Of a stretch of DNA of 64,000 bases, positions 21,705 to 32,674 are shown piece after piece. The translations under genes and the position numbers were made by a program. The notes beneath the pieces were generated by a model, which made no database searches, was not told the DNA's origin, and saw only the letters and a list, made by a program, of their open reading frames with translations. The first letter of the stretch is position 1. Every line of letters begins with the position of its first letter. This DNA is from Artemisia argyi (taxonomy: Eukaryota > Streptophyta > Magnoliopsida > Asterales > Asteraceae): NCBI GenBank assembly GCA_030686995.1, contig CM060691.1:90207055-90271054 (forward strand). The letters run 5' to 3'.

Positions 21705-24275
21705 TTAGTTTTCTTTGGGGATCCAAGCCAACACTGACTTGGATCTGCCTCTTGCATCAATGAAATGTAATCTCTTGAGTACTGTTGATGCAACATTGGA
21801 TTTAAGAATCCAACATGCTGAGGCCTTAACAGCATTTGCCCTGTTACCCTTAGCAGCAGTATGCTTAGCAGAAGAAACTGCTAGCTTTGTAGTTGTACCC
21901 TTTGGTCTCCAAACTTGTTTTTGGACCACTGCTTTTGTTTGAATGGGCCTTTGAACAATAGTAGATGCATGTTTGAAAGTTGTTTTTGCACCTTTAATTG
22001 TTGATTTTGGGTAAACAGTCATATATGGTTTTTCAGCAGAAACCATTTTCCTTTCAGTAGGAACAGTTTTTGTGACTGTTTTGGGTTTTGATGTTTTAGA
22101 ATTAGAGTGAAAATGAGATTTAGGTGTTTGCCTTTTGTAGTTCACTCTATTACTTTCATACCCAGATACCCATTGGTTGCAGAAAGCTGCAAGATGGTCA
22201 AAACTACCACAAATGAAACAAGCTTTATTGTGAAAAGCAAAGTCATCACCTAATTGGTAAGACTTGAGGTTATTCCAATTTCTTTGGTTACCTCTGGGCT
22301 TGTTTGTGGTTCTATATTGTTCACAATATCTAACTGGTTGCCTAACATATTTTTCATTGGTTTTAGGCCTATCAGTATTGTGTTTGACTATCTTAGGAAC
22401 TCTCGTTCTTGCTTTCTTAACCACTTCAGGTTTAGACATAACCTGTTTATTTACAAAGGACACCTTGTCCTGAAAAAGTAATGTTTTACATGAACATTTA
22501 CTTTCTTTCTTAGGCTCATCAGCTACTATGTTAGAGTTTGGTTGAACTCCATATTGTAACTCAGGTAGCTGAAATTCAGGCAATCCTGAATGTTCTAGGT
22601 CGATCCCTGGGGGTTTTGGGGTACCTCTATAAGGGGGTGGGGCTGCATTATATCCTAATCCTGACTTAACTTTATTATTCACTTGACTGTCTATTATTTT
22701 GTTTACATTTTTAGAAGCATGTTCAAGCTTCTCTTTAGTCAATTGAATGTTTTCTTTCTCAGTCTTAACCCTATCCAATGCTTCTTTTAAAGCCTCAATG
22801 ATTTGATCTTTAAATTGATTATCATTTTCAAGTAAAGTTTTAGCATCAGTAAAGGTAAGTTCATTCCTTTTATAGTGTAGGATGTGTCTCTCTGCAGATT
22901 CTAAACCACTTTTATAATTGAAACAATCTAGATCAGATTTGGCGTATCGAACCTTTTGGTCATCATACTGTTTAATTAAGATTTTTAAGTCTTTAAGAGC
23001 AGTACAAGTATTTAAACAGGTTTTATGATCATGTACCTCAGGTGCAGTAAATGCCATAAGAGCCATCTGTGAAGAACCCATTTCTTCATCATCCATGAAG
23101 CTCCAATCAAAACCTAATCCATCAATTGCTACCATAGCTTTTGGTTCAGACATCTCCCCTGTATTGGATTTTCTTCCAACATCTCTATTTCTGCTATCTT
23201 GCTGTCTTGGCCTTCTACATTCTCTTGAGAAGTGTCCCATCTTGTGACAGTTGTAGCATTCTATCTTTGACTTGTCATAACCAGCAGGATCATTGCTACT
23301 GATTGTGATCTTCTTCCCCGTCCTTTGATAGAATTTCTTAGCTCTCATGCTAAGAAGAGAAATTTGCCATTTTAGATCCATTTCCTCCAGATCATCATCA
23401 TTGATCTCTTGAAGGTCTTCATGAGTTAACATGGATCCATTATGTTTGCTTGTGAAGAAAGCACAACATGTTTTCTCATCCAAAATTGCAAAAGTACTGC
23501 TTGATGAACTTGTAGCACTTGCAACATCATGAACTTTTTCATTAGTAACTGGAACTGAATTACTAGGAGATGACATAAATGCCATGTTCCCAGTGCTTGA
23601 ACTAGTACCTCCAGTTTTCTTCAAATCTTGCTCAAAAATCTTAAAGTTGCTATACAGATCCATAAGATCCATGGTGTCAATGTCTGACTTGTTCTTCCAG
23701 ACAACAACATGCATAGCCCATTCTTCAGGTAAGCTTCTCAGAAATTTTGAGTTTAAATCTTCTTGAGGTATTTCAACTCCAAGAATAGCAAGTTGACTCA
23801 CAATATTCTGTAGCCTGTTGAACATATGGTCTAAAGATTCATGGTTGGTTGATGTGAAATTTTCAAACTGTTGCTTAAGAAGAGTCTTCTGGGTCTTCTT
23901 GGTGGCTTCATTCCCACCATACCTTGCAATAATGGCATCAAATAGTGACTTTGCTTCTTTGAATTTGCTGAAGTTTATAAGTTGATCATTTGGAATGGTC
24001 ATCATCAGCATGCTTCTGGCCTTTAGGTCATTCTTCTTCTTAATTCTGTCTTCTGCAGTTTGTGGCTTGGTTTGCAGCTTATCAACTTCTTTACCATCAA
24101 CTGTTGATGTAGTGGTTGTAGGCTTGTAAGAATCTCCATCTTCAATAATTTCCCACAGTGCATAATCTTGCACTTGAAAATATTGTTCTATTCTAAACCT
24201 CCACATCTCAAACTCATTCTGTTTGAGCATTGGTAACTTAGCAGCAACATTTGTTTGAATAGACTCAACATCCAT
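21705..24275 (-). CDS. gag: Copia 1 gag
   Basis: 856 codons. The N-terminal part (LPMLKQNEFEMWRFRIEQYF) is the DUF4219-like start of plant copia gag, followed by a UBN2-type gag domain (LKARSMLMMTIPNDQ, LLKQQFENFTS, FLRSLPEEWAMHVVVW). A CCHC zinc knuckle CYNCHKMGHFSREC is at about 340-353, and a second, CFICGSFDHLAAFC, at about 684. A Glu/Lys-rich coiled coil lies between them. Gag forms the particle and packages RNA. It ends RSKSVLAWIPKEN-TAA, with pol in the same frame 12 bases on. Intact, longer than typical copia gag because of the central coiled coil. Confidence 0.93.
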   Translation of the reverse strand: MDVESIQTNVAAKLPMLKQNEFEMWRFRIEQYFQVQDYALWEIIEDGDSYKPTTTTSTVDGKEVDKLQTKPQTAEDRIKKKNDLKARSMLMMTIPNDQLINFSKFKEAKSLFDAIIARYGGNEATKKTQKTLLKQQFENFTSTNHESLDHMFNRLQNIVSQLAILGVEIPQEDLNSKFLRSLPEEWAMHVVVWKNKSDIDTMDLMDLYSNFKIFEQDLKKTGGTSSSTGNMAFMSSPSNSVPVTNEKVHDVASATSSSSSTFAILDEKTCCAFFTSKHNGSMLTHEDLQEINDDDLEEMDLKWQISLLSMRAKKFYQRTGKKITISSNDPAGYDKSKIECYNCHKMGHFSRECRRPRQQDSRNRDVGRKSNTGEMSEPKAMVAIDGLGFDWSFMDDEEMGSSQMALMAFTAPEVHDHKTCLNTCTALKDLKILIKQYDDQKVRYAKSDLDCFNYKSGLESAERHILHYKRNELTFTDAKTLLENDNQFKDQIIEALKEALDRVKTEKENIQLTKEKLEHASKNVNKIIDSQVNNKVKSGLGYNAAPPPYRGTPKPPGIDLEHSGLPEFQLPELQYGVQPNSNIVADEPKKESKCSCKTLLFQDKVSFVNKQVMSKPEVVKKARTRVPKIVKHNTDRPKTNEKYVRQPVRYCEQYRTTNKPRGNQRNWNNLKSYQLGDDFAFHNKACFICGSFDHLAAFCNQWVSGYESNRVNYKRQTPKSHFHSNSKTSKPKTVTKTVPTERKMVSAEKPYMTVYPKSTIKGAKTTFKHASTIVQRPIQTKAVVQKQVWRPKGTTTKLAVSSAKHTAAKGNRANAVKASACWILKSNVASTVLKRLHFIDARGRSKSVLAWIPKEN

Positions 24276-24315
24276 TTCTAACTTCTTCTTCTAAAACAAA
24301 AATATCAACCTGTAA

Positions 24316-24327
24316 GCTCTGATACCA
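24316..24327 (-). promoter_or_regulatory. Primer binding site of copia 1 (initiator Met tRNA)
   Basis: The minus strand reads TGGTATCAGAGC two bases inside the 5' LTR, the standard plant copia site pairing with the 3' end of initiator methionine tRNA. Confidence 0.95.
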
Positions 24328-24329
24328 CT

Positions 24330-25071
24330 TGTTGAGGGACCGATTACACGATAAGGTGGTTAAACCTTCGTTCTTTGTGTATGAGATATGTTTGTGTAAA
24401 TATGATTAAGTATGCGGAATCTACTTAACCACACTTAGAAGATTTATGTTTATTGTTATGGAAATGGAATAGTTAACACCAAATGATTCAATATTATTCA
24501 AAAAAAAAATAATACGAGTGATCTTTTGCTTATCACTAGGGTTACAAAGACCTTGAATCTTATGTTTTTTCTTTCTATTGTCTGTCTATCAGTGTTGTGT
24601 ATGGCATTGTCTCTCTTATCTATATATCTAAGATTTTCCTTTTATAGTCCAAGGAAATATCTTTTACAAACTACATGACTCAACAAATAACTAGCTTATG
24701 ACTAATCACTATTCTAGCTTAGTCATACAAGATACATCATGTATCTAAGATAAACAACTCACTTGGAGTGTTCAATTTGATGACTAGAACTAAGATATTA
24801 TCTTTTTATGCAAGTGTTGAATAAGTCGGTCTTATCTACACAGCTGTTTGTTATGAGTCATAGCTGCACAGTCATAGCAGCAGCAGAATCAAGCAGTAGT
24901 ATGATTCAGCAGCAGAGTCAAGCAGTAGTATGATTCAGCAGCAGAGTCAAGCAGCAGTAGTATCAAGCAGTAGTATGATTCAGCAGCAGAATAAAGCAGC
25001 AGCAGGATTCAGCAGCAGAATCACCTTCAGTGGAAACTCGCTTTGATTCTTCTGATATTTAATTCCTAACA
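24330..25071 (-). repeat. 5' LTR of copia 1 (742 bp)
   Basis: Nearly identical to 16135-16877. On the minus strand it holds the CAGCAG-type array in U3 and a TATA box (CTATAAAAGG) at about 24640-24647. Confidence 0.95.
24641..24646 (-). promoter_or_regulatory. TATA box in copia 1 5' LTR
   Basis: Minus strand GGACTATAAAAGGAAAA; it would start the genomic transcript about 30 bases further, upstream of the primer site and gag. Confidence 0.65.
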
Positions 25072-25412
25072 TTCCATCTCAAGCGCAAGAGCCAAGTGAT
25101 AATTGTCAAATCTTGTTGGAAACTTTTTATCACTTCTTCGTTAATTATTTTATTTCCGAACCAAACCTTATACCATTCTTGAAAGGACAAATTTTCGAAT
25201 TCAATGTCGTGTCGTTCAATCCCATACAAGCACGTCCATTCCAAATCGGTTCTTTGGCATTCTTCAAGTTTCTCGTTGTCTCCCCCATCACATTTGTTAC
25301 AGAAAGGGTTGCAGGATGGCCAAGCTTGTTCAACTCCCTCATTAAACATTATTATTGGATTACAATAATGGTTTTTTAAGATGGGACTTCTTTCATCTGC
25401 GACTCTGTCCAT
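25072..25412 (-). pseudogene. Gypsy element post-protease domain, N-terminal half
   Basis: The frame reads NHYCNPIIMFNEGVEQAWPSC...ECQRTDLEWTCLYGIERHD and enters copia 1 at 25071. Cys-containing HYC, WPSC and CNPFCNKC segments are similar to ORF regions after protease in Asteraceae gypsy elements. It continues in frame at 16129. Role unknown. Confidence 0.6.
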
Positions 25413-25599
25413 AATCTGGTCATTTGTCTATCCTATGCTTGCTGAGAATAACCAAAATTCTTTTCCTTTTTTTGGTCAAAGTTACAGTCCTCACATGATT
25501 CTGAATCATACAAAACTGGGTTAGTGTAGATATCCAAATTTCTAGTTGAACTAACATCATTAGCAGCCCTAATCATGCAAACCAATTATAGAGACGTAC

Positions 25600-26060
25600 T
25601 AATAGATTTTAAAGATCCATTATGATTAAATGTAATCCTATCCTTACCATTCTCTAGAGTAATTTATATTTCAAAAACTTTTATATTTGCATGCGAATTG
25701 GCGAAAGATGGTCTTCCCATAATTATATTATTATTATTCCCTTTCATCATGTCAATAACCAAAAAGTCACCAAGGAATAAAATTTTGTTAATTCTTAGCT
25801 AGACATGTCTGCCATTTCAAACATGGTTGTTGTTTCCTTAAGGTTAATAAGATTCAATTTTTTAAATAATTAAAAAGACATCATATTAACACTAGCCCTT
25901 AGATCAGCTAAAGCAAACATATTAAAATTATCAATGGTAAATGGTAGCAGAAACTTTCCTGGGTTTGGCTCCTTTTCCGACAGTTGGCAGGGCATTCTTT
26001 CATAAGTACTACTTCCTTTATTTTCTGGCAAAAAATTAACTCCACAAAATTCATTACCAA
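25600..26060 (-). pseudogene. Gypsy element retropepsin-like protease remnant
   Basis: The minus strand reads LPFTIDNFNMFALADLRASVN, the Athila-type protease core in which ADLGAS replaces DTGAS, here with Gly changed to Arg. Downstream FLVIDMMKGNNNN and IIMGRPSFANSHA match the usual end of the domain. At least one stop (after VNMMSF) breaks it. No reverse transcriptase follows. Confidence 0.65.
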
Positions 26061-26169
26061 CATTAGAAATAGTATGGGCTTCTTCTTTCTCTTCTTGTGT
26101 GAAAAGGGCCTTGCATTCTTCTAATGTTGCTTCGCATTTCCTTGCTTGGACATTTTTGGCTAATTGCCC

Positions 26170-27245
26170 AATTTGAGTCTCAAGGTTCTTGATTGCTTGT
26201 TGTGTGAAAACGGCCTTGCATTCTTTTTTGAAGATTCCTCGATATGCTTGTTGAGCATTTCTTCAAGGCTAGGCTTTTTATGTTCATACGAGGGTCGGTT
26301 ATCGATCCGAGTGTAATATCCTTGAGGCCCCACCAGGTATTTAGCTACATTCCCTCCTGGCCCTTGAAATGGCTTGCTAGCCTCTACGTACTTGGCCTCT
26401 TCAACTCTTTTCACTTCCTCCTTAGATTTGCTATCATTAGTTGGGTGAGTTTCCTTACCATTATCGTACCCTAATTGAATAGCATGTACATTCTCCTTGA
26501 GTTTCTTCATGTCACTCCCTAAACTTTCTAGTTTATTGGTGATAAGAGCAATGCCATCCGTACTCCCACTAATGTTCCTACTACTTCCTCCATCATGCCA
26601 CTTCTAAGAGTGGTCCGCCATGTCTTCTATTGCCTTTAAGGCTTGAATATGAGTCATCCTAGAGATCGGCCCCTAGGAGTCAAGCATTTGCCTCGTGGAA
26701 ATGTTGATTCCTTTGTAGAAGATATTTACAACCTGTTGCTTGTTGAGGTCGTGAGTAGGGCATTTGTACAGAAGATCATTGTACCTGTCCCATGCTTGGT
26801 ATAATATTTCGTCCCCATCCTGCTTGAAATTATGAATATCTTCGAGCTATTTTTCTGTCTTTGAAGGAGGGCAATATCTTTGGATGAACTATTTCTTCAA
26901 AAGAGCCCAAGTATTGATAGTTCCCGCAGGCAACCTATCTACCCATCTCTTTGCTGGACCTGTAAGTGTCATGGGGAAAACTCTAAGCATTACCGCATCA
27001 TGAGATACTCCCGGAATGTTGAACAAACTGACAATGTACAAAAAATTCTCAATATGCTCGTGAGCATCTTCAATCTTGTTTCCCGAAAAGGGGTCTTTCT
27101 ACAACTCCCTTATGAATTGGTTCTTGATCTAGAATTGCACCTCTGCTCCAATAGCTGGCCTAACCAAACCAGGCCCTTGTTATTCTCTTGTTAGAGCTAG
27201 ATATTCCTCGAGAGTGAGGGCATCTATGTCAACGTCACCCGTGGT
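26170..27245 (-). pseudogene. Gypsy element gag remnant
   Basis: The minus strand reads LEEYLALTRE, FSGNKIEDAHEHIENFLYIV, SLFNIPGVSHDAVMLRVFP, LTGPAKRWVDRLPAGTINTW, RYNDLLYKCPTHDLN and KKLKENVHAIQLGYDNG, the gag typical of Asteraceae Athila-like elements. Stops occur, for example after TRE, at the KAIEDMADHS-stop-KWHDGG site near 26608, and elsewhere. The region that holds a CxxC zinc knuckle in relatives has no cysteines here. The longest open piece is 26160-26510. Not functional. Confidence 0.75.
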
Positions 27246-27320
27246 ACCTGAAACTTGAAAAGAGATCGTGAGAAACTAAAACAAAAACAAAAATAATGAA
27301 CTTAAACAAAATCCTAATAG

Positions 27321-27339
27321 CTCCCTGACAACGGCGCCA
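27321..27339 (-). promoter_or_regulatory. Primer binding site of the gypsy element (tRNA-Asp type)
   Basis: The minus strand reads TGGCGCCGTTGTCAGGGAG just inside the 5' LTR. It complements the CCGGCAACGGCGCCA end of plant tRNA-Asp with one mismatch region, a site typical of Athila/Tat elements. Confidence 0.85.
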
Positions 27340-27345
27340 AAAACT

Positions 27346-28745
27346 TGATGCAGGATTTACCGACCAGGTTTTATATTTAAAAATTGCTCGTCTACCTCAG
27401 GTCTACCTAATGCACTATCGGGAAGTATACCCGGTCGTGTATGGTATAGCTAACGGTAAAGCCGATGTCATCCCAAGAGCTATGCGTGCAGATTCTATCT
27501 AAGTCTAATGTCACTGGTTTTAAAAAGGGGTTTATGATTAATTGATTAATACTACTGAAATAAAATAAACAAAACAATAAATAAAGCAATTAAATAACGA
27601 AGAGAAATCAGATGGGAGAAAAGTGTTAACCTGATTACTACTCTTGTTATCATGATGACAAGTTTTCTAATTAATGCATCCTAACGTTTTATCTGGGGAT
27701 TTAATTCGGCTGGACTCAGATGGTCAAATCGTCCAATCCTGTCTTTCACCTTGCCCTATTCCGTAACCACAAGAGTTCGCTAGCAAATACAAGGTGAAAT
27801 AGTCATTAAGCGCCTCTACTAACTTAGAATAGTCTAACAAGATGCGGCCGGTCGGAACTTACATCCCCCTTCATTCCTTAAGCAAGTCAGTTTTGTAGGT
27901 GGTCGTTCGTTGAGATTTCCACACGAATGGTGATAGTCATATGGTCAATTCCTATCACCAAACACACCCTTATCCGCTATGGGTCCTATGGTCAATTCTC
28001 CTAGCCTCAATGGAACTACCAAACATCATTACTACCGAAACAAAGGTGTCCTAAGACATGATAAGAAAGTATACTAATAAAACAAATGTAAATGCAAGAA
28101 AACTAAATCATAACAATAACAATTTCATAACTAGGCTAACACTAAAGGTGTTTAGCCACTCATATTCATAAATGCAGAAAAATAAATGTTTAACATGATT
28201 AATGAAAACATAAATTCAATACAAAGATTATGAATGATAAAACTTATGATTGAAGCGTGAATTCTCCCTTGGAAATGACTTGTATGCTTGCAGAACTTCG
28301 TCATCCTTGCTCCCCAATTCTTCTCTGACTTCTGTGTGTGTGAGAAAGTGATGTTTAAAATGCAGAATTAGGGCCTGCATTTATAGTCTCGGCTTTGCTA
28401 CGTTGTAGCTATTAGGTCAAGCTACGCCGTAGCCTTTGTTATTCCCAACTACGCCGTAGTTGGATCTTTTGCTATGTCCATAGAACTCTCGTTAACACAT
28501 CTACAGCGTAGTCAAATGAGGGACTACACCGTAGCTTCCTCAAGGAGTACAAAAATTCAATGAAGTATGGGAATGAAGATCTACAGCGTAGCTTTAATGA
28601 TAGCTACGACCGTAGAAGTCTCTTAGTCACATATACGCCATAGCCTGATAGTTGGCTACGCCGTAGGTCTTGGTCAGCATTGACTTTAGTCTTCAGTGTA
28701 AATAGATGCTACGTCATAGGTCTTGGTCAGCATTGACTTCAGTCT
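27346..28745 (-). repeat. 5' LTR of the gypsy element, truncated (1400 bp)
   Basis: It aligns with 11609 onward, including the CTACGCCGTAG-type array (28398-28717). A block around GGTCTTGGTCAGCATTGACT is duplicated at 28666-28745. The LTR stops at 28745, about 200 bp short of the end seen in the other LTR, where the chromovirus-like LTR begins. Confidence 0.75.
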
Positions 28746-31576
28746 TGATACGTTGCTGCTATTTTTCTATTATATTTCTGGAATTTCTGATTTGAACCTG
28801 CTAATAAATTGAAGTCAGAATTTTGTCTTATCATCATATTAGTTCTTATTCATGATTGTGATCTGTTATCTGATATATATGTGTTCCGCATCTGTTGGAT
28901 TAAGTGTGAAATGATCTGTTATTATTGAAGAATCTGAAATGTTCTGAACCTTCTGAATCAAGACATGAGAAACTAACCTTTCGTTCGTTTGAATTATTTT
29001 CATTTCCTTTCGTAATCTGGTATGTATCTATCCGGTTCTTTTCAATTTCGCGGACAAAATTTTATTTTTAGATGGGAAGAGTTGTAAAACCCTAAAATCA
29101 GAAAACCTAAAACCGGATAAAATTAGAAAGTTACGGAAACATTACATTTATTAACTAAATTATTAAACGCCTCATTATAACCAAATAATTCAACATTTTT
29201 CTAAATATTTTGACCCATTAAATTCGGTACTTAAAAACCTTAATGATCTATGTTTAAATTGTAGTCATAACCGAACACCATGATTAGCTTTAAAAGCCCA
29301 TTTAAAACATATCATAACCGGTAATTAGAGGCCCAATTAAAATGATTAAACGGTAATGTTAATGAGATACGCTCCTCTTTGTTGTTTATAACCAAATAAC
29401 CGATCCTTGTTCTCCTTCCTGCTACTCTAGACAAACAGACACAACCAAACACAAACAGAAGTTACGCAAACAAAAAAATTATATTCGGCTGCTGCTATTG
29501 TGCTAGATCGATTAAGGGGTTTTTTGGAATAGATTAGTGTTGGGTTTTCGATACTAGACTCCTTTGTTTTTCCTGATTTCTTTCTCGATCCTTCAAGGTA
29601 TTCGAATAATACCTTTTTTTTTCATTCCTGTTTCGACAACAATAAAACATATTATAAGATGGACTTGTATGGTGTATTTTATGTCGACTATGGTTGTAAC
29701 CAATCGACCCTATACGTAATTTCTAATCGACCACATAAGATAACATGTTAGAAATATTTGATCGACCTAGGTTGTTTTGGTAATCGACCCATGTGATTCT
29801 GATTCGAGTAGGAGGGGTTCGACCCTAAACTGCTTACTATTCGACTAAGTAATCGAACCACATAGAATCAAATATAGTGTAATATATAATCGATCCTATA
29901 GTTGTTATAAATTGACCCTATATATCGACCATGTAAGGTCGACCATACCTTGTTTTCTGATCGACACAAACAGACCCAAAACATGTTTATACGACCCATA
30001 TATTTATGTTCGACCTTATGATATTGTTCCGTGTAACCATAACTAAAATCGGTATATGTAAATTGCAAAAGTATAAATTCTGGTGTTGTTTGTCCATGCG
30101 TGAATAAATGTGATTGGATTTTCAAACTGGGACTAGACCCACTAATGAATAAGGGTGCGTGTAGTTTTTTAAAATTTGGGGCTAATGGGTTGTGTTTATT
30201 AAGTTAAATTTATTTAGTTAATATGTAATAAATCTTTTCGGTTATTAAAATATCAGACTAACATGATCTATATTTGGACATAATAATAATTGGTACATTT
30301 CGGTTAAATAAACTTAATGACATTGAATGTATTTGAAACCCTAAACCTAATGACATTTAATACGTATTTGTAACCCTATTTGACCACTAAATGGCATTTA
30401 TGTTTTTAAACCCTAAGTTAACTAAATGTAGAAACCTACTTAATATATATGAACCCTAATCCGTGTAGATTCGTTGAAGAAAATATAACGTCCATTGATT
30501 CGTTTGCTTTCCGTTTATTTGCATTAACGTATGGATATTCTGGATACCCATTTCTATTTACATCGTTATCGGTTGGTTTGTTTGATTGATTACTCATTTC
30601 TCATGATTCGTATTCATTGACTTTGATTCGTTTACTTTGATATGAACCCTTTGATTTGAACCATTGATATGATTCTTTTGTTGTGATCCATCTGATATGA
30701 TCCTATTATTATGACCCCTTTGTTTTGATCCATTTGATTTGACCCATTGCTCAAGGTACTATTCCTAGCGATGGAGATAATATGGCCATGTCATTGAGGC
30801 ACCAATGGCATGACACTTTCTGTGGAGGTGTGGTTGATCCACGACGTTTCCCTTATCTGTATCTGTGGCCATTATCTGAGTATGTATGCTAGCATTGAGC
30901 TACGGTATGCGCTAATCTGTTTTGCAGGGGGGCATATGGATGCATCCTAGGTAATCTGTATCTGTATCTAGTGATTGGTAGGTGTGTGACCCTACACCCC
31001 ATTACAATCTGGTACGTTGGAGTCTGCAGCTCCATGTACAATAAAGGAATTGACGGTATAATGTATTGTGAAATGAAATGATTGACTGATTGTTTTGGTA
31101 CTTGAGCAAATTTCGTTACTATCCCTTTTACCATTTCTGTATTATCCGTTGACTTTCATTGTCATATGACCCTTCATATTCTTTATGACATTATATCTCA
31201 GCAGGTTCTCATTGGATTGTTTGTTTATTCGTTGATGTTTAGTTATCTTTTATATCTCTATATCTGTTCACTGAGCGTTGGCTCAGCCGCATTTTCTTTT
31301 CCCTGCGGCAGGTATCAAGTTGGAGGCTGGGATTGAGTGATAAGAGTAGGAGCTTTTAGTGGTCCAACCCTACCTTAGTATTCATGGATTTTATTTGAGA
31401 TTTATGTTTGATTATTTCATTTCTTTTAGAAGTTGATTTTGATTGTATTTGTTTTATTAGTCCTTTTAGTCTCAAGATTTGTAATTTATTGAGCTAAGGC
31501 TTCCACTTGCGCTTTATGTTCTGAAATGACATCATAATGTTACACTTTAGACCCTTATCTAGTTTGGGGTGTTACA
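28746..31576 (+). repeat. 5' LTR of the gag-only element (2831 bp)
   Basis: TGATACG...GGTGTTACA, immediately followed by the primer site. It contains a cluster of TCGACC-like motifs (about 29690-30020) and a run of imperfect TTTGATNTGACCC repeats (about 30600-30750). About 15 differences from the 3' LTR in the first 205 bp by eye. Confidence 0.85.
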
Positions 31577-31580
31577 ATTA

Positions 31581-31591
31581 TGGTATCAGAG
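31581..31591 (+). promoter_or_regulatory. Primer binding site of the gag-only element (initiator Met tRNA)
   Basis: TGGTATCAGAG lies four bases after the LTR end, the common plant site; chromoviruses of this type use initiator Met tRNA. Confidence 0.85.
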
Positions 31592-31778
31592 ATAGGTTTG
31601 ACCTGTAGAGCTTAGGGTATAGCCTGTGAGGATTGGCTAGACATTAGGCTTCCTTCTGCTTTGACGCTTTCTTATGTTTTAACGCTTCCTTTTGCTTTGA
31701 CTGTTTTTCCTATCATATTCGACATTTGATATTAACTCTGATTTTTTTTCTTCATTAATTCATTTATTGACCTTTTAG

Positions 31779-32674
31779 ATGTCGGTCAATAAAATACCGG
31801 AGGAGATCGCCGCTTTCAACGCAGCAGTTGCTCAGGCTGTTGAAGCCCTAATGCCTGAACTTCGTGCTCGACTATTCGAGTAATTTCGTCTAGAGGCCTC
31901 TAGTTCTGGTGGTGGGGGCAATCCGGTCATCGTATCTGGGTGGTTGGAAAAGTTTTGGAAACAGAAGCCTAGATCTTTTAGTTCCACAAACACTCCTGTT
32001 GATGCAGAAAATTGGATCGCACACATCGAAAAAATCTTCGAGGTGTTGGACTGTGGGGATGAGTTTAACGCTCATTTGGCTAGCTATAAACTGAAGGGTG
32101 ATGCGCTGAACTGGTGGAAGGCCTATAAGCAGGCCAAAGGTGATGCGTTTGTACTCACTATGACTTGGGCAGATTTTCGTAGGGTCTTCTTTACTCAGTA
32201 TTTTCCTCTAGCTGAACAACAAAAGTTTGAGTGGGAGTATCATACCATCCGCCAGGAATACAAGGAAACTACCAATGAATTTATGAAGCGGTTTCTAAGG
32301 TTAGCAGGATTTCGGGGAGCGAAGGCTAGAACTCAGGAGGAGCAGGCTTCACATTTCAAATGAGGGCTGAAAGGTTGGATTCTGGATGGGATTGTAAACA
32401 CAGTTCACGGACGTAGCTCAGGTTGCTAACGCGGGCCGTAATATCGAACTTCTTCGTGAAAGGAACAAGGAGAACAAAAGAAACCGTGATGGGGACCGCA
32501 TCCGATCCGCTAGTGCTTCAGGGGTACGAGATCAGAGGTACCATGATTCTGAGGTAACTCCTTGAAAAACATGTGGGAAGCTGCACCTAGGGAAACCTTG
32601 CCACAGAAACTCTGGGGCATGTTTTGCATGCGGTTTGATGGACCATAAGATTGGTGGTTGTCCTAGGAGGAAGT
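31779..32674 (+). pseudogene. Chromovirus-like gag (decayed)
   Basis: From the ATG at 31779 the frame runs MSVNKIPEEIAAFN, meets TAA at 31878-31880, then continues in the same frame at 31944-32363 with a Retrotrans_gag domain (AENWIAHIEKIFEVL, YKLKGDALNWWKAYKQA, WADFRRVFFTQYFP). A TGA replaces an expected Trp at 32361-32363 and a frame change follows. The end still reads CFACGLMDHKIGGC, an intact CCHC zinc knuckle. Then the 3' LTR begins within about 60 bases: protease, RT, RNase H and integrase are missing. Confidence 0.8.

Larger units (their letters stand above)
16135..25071 (-). mobile_element. Copia 1: complete, apparently intact Ty1/copia element (8.9 kb)
   Basis: LTRs at 16135-16877 and 24330-25071 are flanked by the 5-bp duplication TTCCA (16130-16134 and 25072-25076). 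The LTRs differ by one substitution (cacttAgag versus cacttGgag) and one base in an A-run. An initiator-Met tRNA primer site, a polypurine tract, gag (856 codons) and pol (1155 codons) are all present with catalytic motifs intact. It inserted into the gypsy element's coding region and is the youngest insertion in the window. It has no env-like ORF. Confidence 0.95.
11609..28745 (-). mobile_element. Non-autonomous Ty3/gypsy (Athila/Tat-type) element, interrupted by copia 1
   Basis: On the minus strand the order is truncated 5' LTR (27346-28745), tRNA-Asp-type primer site, gag remnant, protease remnant, a post-protease domain, a long non-coding 3' region, PPT and 3' LTR (11609-13206). No reverse transcriptase, RNase H or integrase can be read, so it must have depended on another element. 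Copia 1 (16135-25071) sits inside its coding region. The LTRs differ at about 14 of the first 150 positions by eye. The outer right boundary was lost where the chromovirus-like element begins at 28746. Confidence 0.75.
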
